A stretch of DNA of 64,000 nucleotides, taken from contig NC_041019.1 of the NCBI RefSeq assembly GCF_004193775.1, positions 52,241,928-52,305,927 on the forward strand, read 5' to 3'. The stretch is from Glycine soja. Its lineage: Eukaryota; Streptophyta; Magnoliopsida; Fabales; Fabaceae. The position numbers and the translations under genes are program-made. This document shows, piece after piece, positions 37,985 to 49,330 of this stretch; within the stretch, counting starts at the first letter, position 1, and the number at the start of each line of letters is the position of its first letter. Under the pieces are notes generated by a model, which saw nothing but the letters and a program-made list of their open reading frames with translations, was not told the origin of the DNA and did not search any database.

Positions 37985-38562
37985 GAGTTGTCAAAACGGG
38001 TCAGCCTAGGTCATGTGGGCTGACCCGTAATGGGTTGAGCTAAAAGTGGGCTAATCTAGCCCGACCCACTTTTGTGTGGACCAACAAAATGTCAGCTCGG
38101 TCCGGCCCAACACAGGTTGGTGGGTTATGCGGACTGACCCACTTTTCAACTTTTTTTTGTAAAAAAATAATATTCCAAACAACTTAAAATAAAATCCAAT
38201 ATAGAAACCAAACTAAATTAACTTCAAACATTCAATATTAAAGTGATTGAAGTCTTTAAAATTAACATTCAACATTAAGATAATTGGAATTTAAATGTCA
38301 TAAAAAATAAACTTCTAAACTATTGAAATTGAAATAATATATTATTTAAATAATTATAAATTAATAATAATAATAAAATAAAATAATACATTATTTAAAT
38401 ATGGTGGGTTGATGGACTGGTCCACCAATCCATGGGTTGAGCCCACCTAACGCACAGGCTAAATGGGTCAGACTGACGATACCAATTCTTTTTTAAAAAA
38501 TTGAGCACGACTCACCTTTGACCCGTAGTGAACCAGATTAGCACATGTGCCGAAACCCATTT
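37985..38562. mobile_element. MITE-like element inserted into the repeat array
   Basis: The element begins with agagttgtcaaaacgggtca, has GC-rich ends built from 'gggctgacccg', 'tgggttgagc' and 'gcccacct' words, and an AT-rich centre. 'gttgtcaaaacggg' with complementary 'cccatttt' on the other side is a common arrangement in plant hAT-type non-autonomous elements. It interrupts a repeat unit: the unit's 'gaacacatggaag' lies to the left and its 'taagtaatactttcatttac' to the right. Exact target duplications are not certain. Confidence 0.65.
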
Positions 38563-38940
38563 TATAAGTAATACTTTCATTTACAAACAAGAGGATGCAA
38601 GTGGAGAAAGATTACTATTTAAATCTTGAATTTCAAAGGATTGAACATACAAAAGAAGTCATGATGTTTTTTAAATTTTAGAATTCTATCATTAATACTT
38701 TCATTTACATATAAGGACATGAAAGTGAAGAGAGAATACAATTTGAATTTTGAATTTTAAAAAATTGAGCATACAAAAGAAGTCATAATAATTTTTAAAA
38801 TTTTAAAATTTTATATTTAATGCTTTCATTTATTGATAAGAGTGTGAAAAGAAAGAGAATGAAGCAAAAATAAAGAAGCCATAACTCTTTTCAAATTTTA
38901 GAATTTTGTAATTAATGCTTTCATATACAAACATAAGTGT
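38563..38940. repeat. repeat array 1 (second part)
   Basis: Continuation of the ~120-bp repeat family after the MITE-like insertion, about three units. It stops where the 5' flank of the first S-protein homolog gene begins (gggataaaaaagtaattcaa, also at about 53105 and 63785). Confidence 0.75.
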
Positions 38941-39132
38941 ATTTAGGGATAAAAAAGTAATTCAACCGAAAATTAATATTATTTTTTAAACAACCAAAAA
39001 TTAATATATACTAATATTAGTTTGACTGAACATTTAAATATTTTTTAGTTTGCTTAATATTTATGTATTTTAATTATAAACCGGCCTCTTTGAATATTAT
39101 ACATTTCTCCTTCAACATTTTTACTCGTAGCG

Positions 39133-39153
39133 TATATATATATATATATATAT
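39133..39153 (+). promoter_or_regulatory. (TA)n tract in the core-promoter position of S-protein homolog type-a gene
   Basis: A 21-nt alternating TA run ends 62 bp before the ATG at 39216 and is followed by tgaagtaatgaaaggattc. In this position it probably supplies the TATA element. The paralogs at 53418 and 63966 have TA runs at the same distance but of different length. Confidence 0.5.
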
Positions 39154-39215
39154 GAAGTAATGAAAGGATTCACATTAAAAGAAAAAGAAAAAGCAGTAGC
39201 AGATCGAAGATAACA

Positions 39216-39614
39216 ATGTCTTTATTTGCTAGAAGTGTTTCCACACTACTGGTGCTTATATTGTTATTATCAACGTTGAACAATACTATGGCAGAGAAGG
39301 CACTTATTGGGGTTACAAATAATTTGGGAAGTCGAAACTTAACTGTTTCCTGCAAGATTGATAATCATCCACACCTTCTCGGCCCCACTGATTACTATGA
39401 GTGGAAGTTTTCTCCTGAATATAATGACGAATTTGGAACGGAACCATTATTCAGTAATTGTTCCTTTCAATGGGAAGGTGCCCATCACTCATTTGATCTC
39501 TACGTACTTGTTAGGGATGGTGATTGCAACAATTGCTCATGGCATATTAAACTAGACGCTGCATGTAGGTATACGGGTAATTTAAGGTTTGCTTGCTATC
39601 AATGGAAAACTTAA
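39216..39614 (+). CDS. S-protein homolog (plant self-incompatibility S1 family), type a, 132 aa
   Basis: A single-exon gene for a small secreted protein. Residues 1-26 form a signal peptide (basic start MSLFARS, hydrophobic LLVLILLL core, cleavage probably near NTMA). The mature part shows the S1-family pattern: VTNNL, NLTVSC, W near 63, a second Cys in NCSFQWEG, HSFDLY, then RDGDCNNCSWHI, and a final Cys pair in DAACRY and FACYQW. Six cysteines lie at 46, 82, 104, 107, 117 and 127. Three N-glycosylation sequons are visible (NLT, NCS, NCS). The founder of the family, poppy PrsS, is the pistil ligand in self-incompatibility. Homologs in other plants are secreted proteins of mostly unknown role, so a mating function should not be assumed here. 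An AATAAA lies at 39682-39687. Confidence 0.9.
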   Translation: MSLFARSVSTLLVLILLLSTLNNTMAEKALIGVTNNLGSRNLTVSCKIDNHPHLLGPTDYYEWKFSPEYNDEFGTEPLFSNCSFQWEGAHHSFDLYVLVRDGDCNNCSWHIKLDAACRYTGNLRFACYQWKT

Positions 39615-39990
39615 ATGTACGATGCTTCAGAACCAAAAATCAAGTTGTAGCTGGATATTTGATCCTCTCTTATCTATTTTAAATAAAGAGTGATTTAGCA
39701 TCACATAACATTGAGTGTAAAATATGTTGATTATTACTTTTCGTCGGAAAATTTAATAGTTTTTAATAAGTTTTTCTTTTTTATATTTCAAATCACTTTT
39801 TTCATCCCGAAGAGAATGGAGTTCAAGATCAGTCCACCTATAAATTTATTATTCTTGATTTCTATCTAAAATTAAAGAACTAGTGCCATTAAAAAATTTA
39901 ATTAATTAAATCACTTGCAAAATTTTATATTTTCCTTTAAATACCTGGTTTTAGTATATATAGAAGATATACAAAAGAAAACATGAATAA
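39615..39990. repeat. 3' flank of S-gene type a, copied again at 43495-43890 and 53809-54240
   Basis: The 3' flank (gctggatatttgat, 'cataacattgagtgt', 'aaagaactagtgccattaaa', ending near 'ggttttagtatatatagaag') recurs at about 43500-43890 and 53840-54260. The copy at 43500 sits 3.5 kb downstream in direct orientation without an S gene in front of it, and it resumes the order seen after the 53418 copy. Confidence 0.75.
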
Positions 39991-40138
39991 TTTTTTTTTT
40001 TGTGAAGGGGACACATGAATAGTTTTGATTGGTAGTATTAGCCACTTGATTTTCGATAAATACAATTAATTACTCATTGCTATCATTAAAAAATTACACG
40101 TGTCCATTCATACTATTCGTGCAAAACACTTTTTTTTG

Positions 40139-40606
40139 GGTAAAGATAGCAATTCTGATAAAAAAAAAGTGTTAAAACATTAAAATTATGCATTTAAATG
40201 TTGTTAATGTCACTGGTCATCAAAGTGATGTCATGCAACCATAAAGTCAACATGTAAAGGATGGTAATCAAATATTAATTATATTTGAATTATTTTGTAA
40301 GGTTTTGTCAATGAGTCTTGAAATAATTAATTAAAAATTAATAAGTTATTATTATAATTATAATAGGATTCTGGTAAAGATAGCAATTATGATAAAAAAA
40401 ATGTTAAAACATTAAAATTATGCATTTAAATGTTGTTAATGTTACTGGTCATCAAAGAGATGTCATGCAACCATAAAGTCAACATGTAAAGGAGGGTAAT
40501 CAAATATTAATTATATTTAAATTATTTTGGAAGGTTTTGTCAATGAGTCTTGGAATAATTAATTAAAAATTAATAAGGTATTATTATAATTATAATAAGA
40601 TTGCAC
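40139..40606. repeat. 234-bp tandem duplication (two copies)
   Basis: The block starting ggtaaagatagcaatt at 40139 is repeated from 40373 (again ggtaaagatagcaatt), period 234 bp. Only scattered differences are seen between the copies, including a one-base deletion in the A run and ctgat/atgat. There is no open frame. Confidence 0.9.
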
Positions 40607-42954
40607 TAAAATTATAGATAAAATGTGTTAATGATATTTTTAAAATAATTTAATTTAACTTATATACATATAAAATATTTTTATACATTTTTCATATGAT
40701 TTAATAATTTTTCCTTGTCTTCTTATTTATTATTAATATGTAATAAACCCTAAACACCGGTTTAAAATATTTTATATTAATCATGTATGTAGATTTTTCA
40801 ATTGATTAAACAGAATATATTTTATTTATTTATAAAATTCCTGCCTTTAACACTATAGATCTCCATTTATCTTTACAATTCTCTTGATTGTATTGGAAAA
40901 GAAGCGTTACAATGGAAACATTAAATATATTCATTTAATGGGTATAAATGATTCTGATGCTACTTATTTCCAAAAAATTAAAGAAGTGTTATAATGGAAA
41001 CATTAATATTATGCATTTAATGGAGATAAATGATATTGATGTCACTTATTGACCAAATTAAATGACATTGTGGAATTAGTCTCTTTTATTTTGTATGACA
41101 TATAAATTTTTTGGTACAAATATGAAAAAAATTATTTATAATTTTTAATTTCATAAATATATTACTTTCACAATAATTATTGTGTAGTAAAAGATAAACT
41201 CTGAAACTAATAATTGCTATCTTAATTTATCAATGTAACATTAGTTATTTTTTTCATTTATATTTCTTATAATATTCTATTTGTTCCATATTATATAACA
41301 TTTTAAATAAAAAATATTTTAAAATGAATGTTATTTTACAAAATCAATAATGAATCAATATTTTTTTAAGACTATTCTTAATCAATATTTAATGGGAGTA
41401 GTGTATTTGAAGAGTAAACAAGTGATTAATTAGATATACAAAGAGTATATTAGAAAGTTATCTATTATTTTCTTTGAAATTCAACAAATCAATTACATTC
41501 TTTAATATGTGTGTCAAAACCTCAAACATTAATAATCTGAAACATATTAGTTATGAACAACAAAAATTAAAAAATGAATTAATGATAATAAAATTAATAT
41601 TATAAAAATGATACTTCATTCATCCCATAATATATGTGGAGTAAGAAGAAAAAATAAGTCTTAAAATATTTACTATTTTAGTCTTTCAATGTAATATTAA
41701 TTATTTTTTTTAAAATTATATCATTTACAATGATGGAGATATAATGTTAGTTCACCTCTTGGGGAAGAGAAAAGGGGGAAAGAGGTTGCGGGTTAAGTCC
41801 TCCAACTGTCATTTCTAACAAAATTAACAAGTTAAAATTTTTCAAAAAAATCACATATAAATTGATACATTTATTGATTTTTCTAGGTTCCTTTGACGAT
41901 ATTATAATGTGACAAAGGGAGTATTTTCTTTTTTTGTTAATTTGAAAAATATTAGTTACACTCTTCTAATATTTTTTATTAAAAATTTATTAAAAATCAT
42001 TAATTTTGATGGATGTTATATCTTATTTAATGATTCTTTCTCCCGATTTAGATGTAAAACCCACCAAAATTTATTATTTTCAATAAATTTCAACCAATCA
42101 CATAGAGATTAGTATTAACATTTCTCAATAACCTAGTTAGCATAACAATTTTAATGAAACAAAGGGAGTATGTAACTTCTTTATATATCTTTTATCTATC
42201 TTATTAATTAGATTTTTTTTCTTGTTTGCTACAAAATAACAACTACTTACACCAAAAAGATATTTTATAGAAAAAATATTTAGTGTCTCAGTTGATTTTA
42301 TAAAATAACATCTAATTTTACATACTTTGAAGTAAAATAAAAATTATACTATCATTCAATAAAAAAACTTTGATGGTAGAAAGTTTATTAACTTACACAA
42401 CAATTATCTTTAAAGTTATTTGATTCATAACTTCTTATTAGTTGATAATGCAAAAATTTGCACATTTACTTTAATACTTTAATTGTTATTTTGGATTTTA
42501 AAATATGAATAAACTTTTCTTAATCAAATAATGATAGTTATATACTTTTATATAGTAGATAAATATATAATTTTGAATATTTTAATATATACTGGATCAA
42601 ACCGATTCAAGTACTGATCCACCAATTGGACTACTAATCCTTTACCATTACCTCAACCGAATCAATGCTCGAACCAAATTTTATAACTTTGATTTTAGTT
42701 TTTTACTTTTTATTTTACTCAAAACAATTGTTGTTATAATGTTTAATTAATTAATGTTTTTCTTCTTCTTAAATATACTCTTATTTACTATCAACTATTA
42801 GCAATGTTGGCATCAAAAGTAGGCACTCATAAGGACATTTTAGTTGAAATTTAATAATATCTTTAAAGCATAAGGACATTTTGTAAGAGAATGTAACAAT
42901 ATTACTTTTTAAGTTATCATTTAAATTTCAATTAATAAGGTCTTGAAGTATTTA

Positions 42955-43310
42955 GTATACTACTACGAAAAACACTTTTTATGTCGGTTAATTTACATTT
43001 TCTACATCTGTTATTATTCGTCATCATAGTCAACGTTGTTAAAAGTCTATATTTTCTACGATGGTTCCATAGATAACCGTTTTAGAAAACAATATCATCC
43101 TAAGACGTTTATTATCCAAAAACTATCTTCCAATGATACATTTCTAAGACGATTTAGTTAAAAATCGTCTTATAAAAATGTACACATTCTAAGACAGTCT
43201 TAGACAGTTTTTTAAGACGATTTCATCAAAAAATCGTGTTAGAATGTTGACATTCTAAAATGATTTTTCAGAGAACCGTATTAGCATAATGTGTTTTTTC
43301 ATTCACAAAA
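42955..43310. mobile_element. CACTA-like transposon terminal fragment
   Basis: The block starts tactacgaaaaacac, close to the CACTA-type terminus (cactacnaaaaa). Subterminal words in both orientations follow (aagacgattt, aaatcgtctta, aagacagtc), as is usual for En/Spm-type elements. The opposite terminus and any transposase are not visible. Confidence 0.5.
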
Positions 43311-43890
43311 GTATAATTATTACATATGCTTCGTATCATTGTGACATGCAAACAAACAATTAATGAAGTTTGGCATATATATAAACATGTAAAATAGAAT
43401 ATTAGAATAATACATACCTAATATACTAATAGGGTTGGTTCTTGGAAGTCCCTTTAATCGAAAAACATGGGTATCAAACTCAGTTTCTAGATCCCCAGTG
43501 ACATGTTTGATCCTCTCTTATCTCATTTAAATAGAGAGTGATTCTTGTTTTAGAGATGCTCCATCAATGTTATCCATGCTTTTCAATGCTATAATTTCTA
43601 GTTTTTTTCTCTTATGAATGAATTGCTCTTGGTATTTATTTGTTATTAGCATCACATAACATTGAGTGTAGAATACGTTGATTATTACTTTTCATCGAAA
43701 AATCTAATAGTTTTTAATAAATTTTTTATATTTCAAATCACTTTTTTCATCCACAAAAGGTTGGAGCTCAGGACCACTCGACCTATAAACTTATTATTCT
43801 TGATTTTTATCTAAAATTAAAGAACTAGTGCCATTAAAAAATTTAATTAGTTAAATCACTTGCAAAATTTTATATTTTCCTTTGAAAATT

Positions 43891-44195
43891 ATGCTTGGTT
43901 GTTATTGTTCCTCTTCTTGTTATTTCATACTTAATGTTGTTTGGCACAAATTGTGGGTTCTTTGTGAAGACTCTTTGTGTCATAATTTGGGATAATTTGT
44001 AACACGTTGGATAATCTATGTGGCACTAAAATTACCAACAATACACCTCACTAACGACATTACTTTCAAATTTGGCAAGGACTATTTTGCAAAACTTATA
44101 TAAAGATAGAGACTATTTTTACATTAAAAAAAGATAGGGACTAATTTACAAAATGAGTCAAAAGTCATGGACCAAAATGCCTATTTACTCATAGA
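43891..44195. other. ~300-bp insert present only in duplication unit 1
   Basis: Comparison with the second unit (break near 54235) shows that this stretch interrupts the otherwise colinear 3' flank of the S gene. It contains 'gagactatttttac' and 'gggactaatttac' words, common at retroelement or DNA-element ends in legumes. There is no coding domain, and the identity is unknown. Confidence 0.4.
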
Positions 44196-44214
44196 AGATA
44201 TACAAAAGAATGCT

Positions 44215-46390
44215 CAATTGTATAAAAAAATATGGTGCATAAAAACACACGAATGGAACCTACAAAAGAAGTCGCAATATTTTTCAAAATTTAAAATTTT
44301 GCAATTAATACTTTCATTTATAGACAAGATGATGAAAGTGAAGAAAAAATAGTTTGAATTTTGAAAATTTAAAAAGTGGAGTGCACAAAGAAACCATCAT
44401 ACCATACAAAAGAAGTCATAATATTTTCAAATGTAGTAATTAATACTTTAATTTATAGACAAAAGTGTTAAAGTGGAGAGAGAGGTCGACTTGAATGTTA
44501 AAGAATGGAACACATGCAAGAAGCCATAACACTTTTCAAATTTTAGGATTTTGTAAGTAATTAATACTTTCATTTACAAACAAGAGGATGCAAGTGGAGA
44601 AAGATTACTGTTTGAATTTTGAATTTCAAACGATGCAGCATAAAAAAGAAGTCATGATATTTTTAAAAATTTAGAATTTTACCATTAATACTTTCATTTA
44701 CATACAAGGACATGAAAGTGGAGAGAGAATACAAATTGAATTTTGAATTTTAAAAAATGGACCACACAAAGGAGGTCATAATAATTTTTAAAATTTTATA
44801 ATTAATACTTTCATTTATAGACAAGAGTGTGAAAGTGGACAAAATGAAGCATAAAGAAGCCATAACACTTTTCAAATTTTAGAATTTTGTAATTAATGCT
44901 TTCATGTGCAAAAATAGTATTAAAGTAGAGAGAGAGAGAGGTCAGCTTGAATGTTAAAGAATGGAACACATGGAAGAAGCCATAACACTTTTCAAATTTT
45001 AGGATTTATTAATTAATTAATACTTTGATTTACAAATAAGAGGATGCAAGTGGAGAAAGATTACTGTTTGATAAGTTTGAATAGAGAGATCAGTTTGAAT
45101 TTTAAAGTATGGAACACATAAAAAAAGAAGCCGTGGCACTTTTCAAATTTTAAAATTTTGTAATTAATTAATACTTTCTTCCACTGACAAGAGGATGAAA
45201 GTGAAGAAAAATTACAATTTAAATTTTGAATTTTAAAGGAGAGCACACAAAAGAATTGGTAATATTTTTCAAATTTTAAAATTTTACAATTAATACTTTC
45301 ATTTATATACAAAAGGACATGAAAGTGAAGAAAGAATACAATTTAAATTTTTAATTTTAAAATATGAAAGGTAGAAAAGAAGGCATAATGCTTTTTAAAA
45401 TTTTGTAATTAATGTTTTTATTTATAGTCAAGAGTGTGAAAGTGGAAAGAACGAAACTTAATGAAGAAGTCATACTACTTTTCAAATTTTAGAATTTTAT
45501 AATTAATACTTTCACCTACAAACATAGTGGAGGGAGATTACATTTTGAATTTTAAATTTTAAAGAATGAAATGTACAAAAGAAGTGGTAATATTTTTAAA
45601 ATTTTAAAATTTTACCATTAATACTTTCATTCACAAACAAGGGTATGAAAGTGAAGAGAGAATATGATTTGAATTTTGAAATTTAAATTTTAAAAAATGA
45701 AGCGCATAAAGAAACCATGATACCATACAAAAGAAGTCATAATATTTTTTAAAATTTGTAATTAATACTTTAATCCATAGATAAGAGTGTTAAAATGATT
45801 AGAGAGGTCATTTGATTTTTAAAGGAACATATGGAAGAAGTCGTAACACTTTTCAAAATTTAAAATTTTGTAATTAATTAATACTTTACGGATAAAAGGA
45901 TGAAAGTGAAGAAAAATTACTGTTTAAATTTTGAATTTTAAAGTGGAGCATATAAAAGAAATTATACTATTTTTCAAATTTTAGACTTTTACAATTAATA
46001 TTTTCATTTACATACAAGAACATGAAAGTGAAGACAAAATACAATTTGAATTTTAAATTAAAAAAATGGAGTGTACAACAAAAATTATACTGCTTTTGCA
46101 AATTTTAAAATTTTATAATTAATATTTTATAATTAGTATATGAAAGAAACCATAATACTATATAAATGAAGTCATACTACTTTTCAAATATTGTAATTAA
46201 TACTTTGAATTTTATATTAAGGGATAGAAGTATGTTTAAATTTTGAATTTTAAAAAATGTAGCTTATAGTATAAGTGAATACTTTTCAAATTTTAAAATT
46301 TTGTTATTAACAAAAGTGTGAGAGAATTCAATTTGAATTTTGAATGCTAAAAAAAATGAAGTGTACTAAAAAAGAAGTCATAATTCTTTT
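44215..46390. repeat. repeat array 2, ~110-130-bp AT-rich units
   Basis: The same family as array 1, with about 17-18 diverged units between a copy of 'gaagtcgcaatattttt' at about 44268 and 'agtcataattcttttaaaa' at about 46376. Units keep the order: gaagtcataata, attttgtaatta, actttcattta, gtgaaagtggag, tttgaattttgaatttt. Confidence 0.85.
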
Positions 46391-48025
46391 AAAATTTGAA
46401 ACTCATCCACAGACAAATTAATGTTCGATTTAGGTATGTTTTTGGTCAATTATAAATTTTTGAATTTTATTATTGTTACATAATATTTTTTTTACTTTGG
46501 TTCCTAATTAATTGTTTATTTTTCCCCTTAAAGTATTATTTAAATAAATTTATTTTGTTTTTCAAAGCACTATCCATTCAAATTTAAATTCTTTTATTAG
46601 ACACAAAAACAAAATCCAGAAATTTATAACAGAACAAAACATATTTAAACCATTACGTTAGAGATCTCCTGAAGATCTTTTCTTGTATAATTTCCACTAA
46701 ATATTAATGCAACCTTGAAATGCATATCATGTATTTAAGATTGTTCTGAACTCTAATAGTATATCTTAAGCAAGACAAAAGCAACCATATATGTATTTTT
46801 GGCGATGTTCATCATCATCAGGAAGCCATGCATGAAATGATAGTCTGACAGACTATACTGTGAGAAATGGGGAGCACGCCTTAGTACCTTCAACAGAATT
46901 ATTTTTCATTTTCTCTATAAAAAAAAAGTTCAGAACAATCTTTAATTTTTTTAATTCTTCAACTAATGCCCCCAAACATTTGCCTAAAAAAAATAGGATA
47001 CGGTCTTTGCTGCCATTTATAATGAGAATCAAACAACTAGTTATAATTAATTCAGCTCGATCACTCCAAAAAAAAACCTCCAATAATAATGATGCATTTG
47101 AAAAAATTAATGTTTTCTTCATCAATTATAATATTACTCACGTGTGTGGCTTTCTAACTGACCGGATCCAAACAGGCTAGCCAGCTAACTACCCATGAAT
47201 GAGTTGTACTGAGTTTCCACCAAGAAAAGCCAAATGGCAACTTCTAAACCTTAGTCATAAGTTTGATTAGGCGTTTTTATCTTTAAATATTACATATAGA
47301 CAGCTATAAGGCCTAGAAGGGATTTTATATTCAAGCGGTTTTTGCAGTAATTTTTTTCTCAAGCGGTTTAGGTGGATCCTTGTCTAATTTGCCAACAATG
47401 AGTTTGAGAAAAAAAAAAGTATATGTTATGGAACCATTGGCATCTCTTACACATTGACTTATGGAGAAACAATGATATGAAAATTAAAACAACGTTCCTA
47501 GTTTTGATTGCCCTTTTTCAATTAAGTAGACATCAAAATGATAATCCTAATTAATAACCGGAAAAAGAGATATATACTGCGGTTTTGAAACACTTTTTAC
47601 TTGACAAAAATAAGATTTTCCATAATGGCCCAGATTCATTACTGTCCCAATTGCATAATTTTCTTTTCTGCTAATTAAAAGTATGATAGAGAGACAAAAG
47701 AGACTTTAAAATTATAATTTTGATAAAGTAGAGAGCTAATTTCAAAACCATATATAGGTGGGATTAATGAAAGAGAGATAGATGGTATGTGGTGTGGTGT
47801 TTTGGAAGGGAAGCTAGAAATGAGTGTATTTTAAAAATAAGGTAATGGATGCATGTTTCAGAGGTGGTACAACAAGTGGAATTTCTGGCATGGATGAAAA
47901 ACAAAAATAAATCTTTTAATTATTCTTTTTCTTCATGTTCACTAAACCATTTAGTGTTGCTGAAGGACATTTGTGCCTGTGATATGATATGGGGGCAATG
48001 TGTGCAGATCAGTAAATGTTTTTCT

Positions 48026-48067
<42 letters not shown>

Positions 48068-49330
48068 GATTTTGGTATGTACTTCGTAAGGGAGACCAAA
48101 GTGAGCAGCAAAAAGTGGTGATTACGTATGAAGCATGCACACCTCTGTTGTTTGAAGTATCATCAAACTGATAAGAGAGTGATTTCGATTAAAACAACGT
48201 AGAGAAATATAACATTTTTTAGTAACTACCATAATTAAAGACACAAGGATTTTGATCTTCAATTTTCAGGATCTCTTATATATGTACAGTGAAATTATTA
48301 ACTCGAGAGTTTTTGAAATAAGTATGCATCAACAGATCAACTTTTTCAAAGAATGAAGATTAAGCGTCTTTTGAGTAGAAAAAATTATCCTTTTTTTTTT
48401 CTTTCTTTCTTTAACATGTTATTTATCACATGGCTAGGAACTTTTCCCCTCTTCTTTCAAAAGTGTATAAACTCCATTAGAGTGTAACAACATTAATTAT
48501 ATTTTTTTAATACAATCGTTTCTATCGAATTCAACAGAGCTGCTTAACTTTTCTCTGTGGCAAATGATAATATGGCATATTTCAAAGATTGACCTATATG
48601 ATGAAGAAAGATTGACTATGAACATTAATTTGTTGCATATTTCAAACAATGCAAGGCAGAATCTTGGCACTAAACTGCACTGGGATACATTATGGTTGCA
48701 TTGCATCAATTACGTCCAGAAAAGGTTGCTTACAAATTTGTTCATAGCACTAAAGTGCCTGTTTTGATTAGTCACGTTAGGCACTAGTCAAATCTTGCAA
48801 TAACCCCATTTTCATTCATGCATAATCAAATGCATTGCGACCGAACCCATTTAGGATAATCTCAAATTATATATATAAAAGGAAAGTAGGAATCTTGCAC
48901 TGGTGTGGAATATACCATCGAACTATTTTCTGGTTCTATACTATGAGAAAGATAACAAATTACTTCAATTGCAGTGCCCAACAAAGGTTTGGAAGATTGT
49001 AGTAAAATACAAAAAAAAAAAGGTTTACATGGCTTTCGTTATTTCAAATTTTAGGAAATAGAGTTCATATTTCCATAAAGCTATTTGTTATCGTCACATT
49101 TTCGGTAATTTCAGATTGAAGTATCAATTTAATTCCTAAAATTGTGATTAAAATATAAAAATTTATCTATTTTTTATTAGTATAATATTTCTGGCTTTTA
49201 AAATGTAACAAGTGTCAATTATACCAGCATCTACCTGTCAACATATCTTTTTCTTTCTTTCTTTTTCATTTTTCCTGGAAACGCTCACCTCCGGTGAGTC
49301 GGGTGTCTACTAATTAAGTTAAAAAATCAG
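46391..49330. repeat. 2.8-kb non-coding block, copy A (duplicated at 56105-58975)
   Basis: Colinear with 56105-58975 across its length at high identity. Shared landmarks: a 15-bp palindrome tagtctgacagacta (46841-46855 and 56583-56597), 'gaccggatccaaacaggcta', 'ataaggcctagaagggat', 'ggtggtacaacaagtggaat', 'catggctaggaacttt' and 'gaatataccatcgaactatt'. No open frame is conserved between the copies, because indels break all candidates. A (TA)n run at 48028-48064 is collapsed to about three units in copy B. Confidence 0.8.
48028..48064. repeat. (TA)n microsatellite, 37 nt
   Basis: Alternating TA run within the duplicated non-coding block. The corresponding site in the second copy (about 57776) has only a short 'atataatag'. 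Confidence 0.95.

Larger units (their letters stand above)
39991..43494. other. 3.5-kb insert unique to the first duplication unit
   Basis: AT-rich sequence with no gene, bracketed by the direct repeats 39650-39990 and 43495-43890. It contains a 234-bp tandem duplication (40139-40606), a related diverged pair of short blocks (about 40888-40950 and 40983-41055, each with 'ggaaacatta' and 'atttaatgg'), a possible degraded SINE (about 41735-41810) and a CACTA-like end (42955-43310). Confidence 0.6.

Noticed and set aside
41735..41810. tRNA-like B-box (gggttaagtcctcc) suggesting a SINE
   Set aside because: Only a weak B box is visible; no convincing A box, tail or target duplication.
47849..48121. 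Open frame through the (TA)n run, giving a Tyr-Ile repeat
   Set aside because: The frame is created by the microsatellite and is broken in the second copy of the block at 57580-57850.
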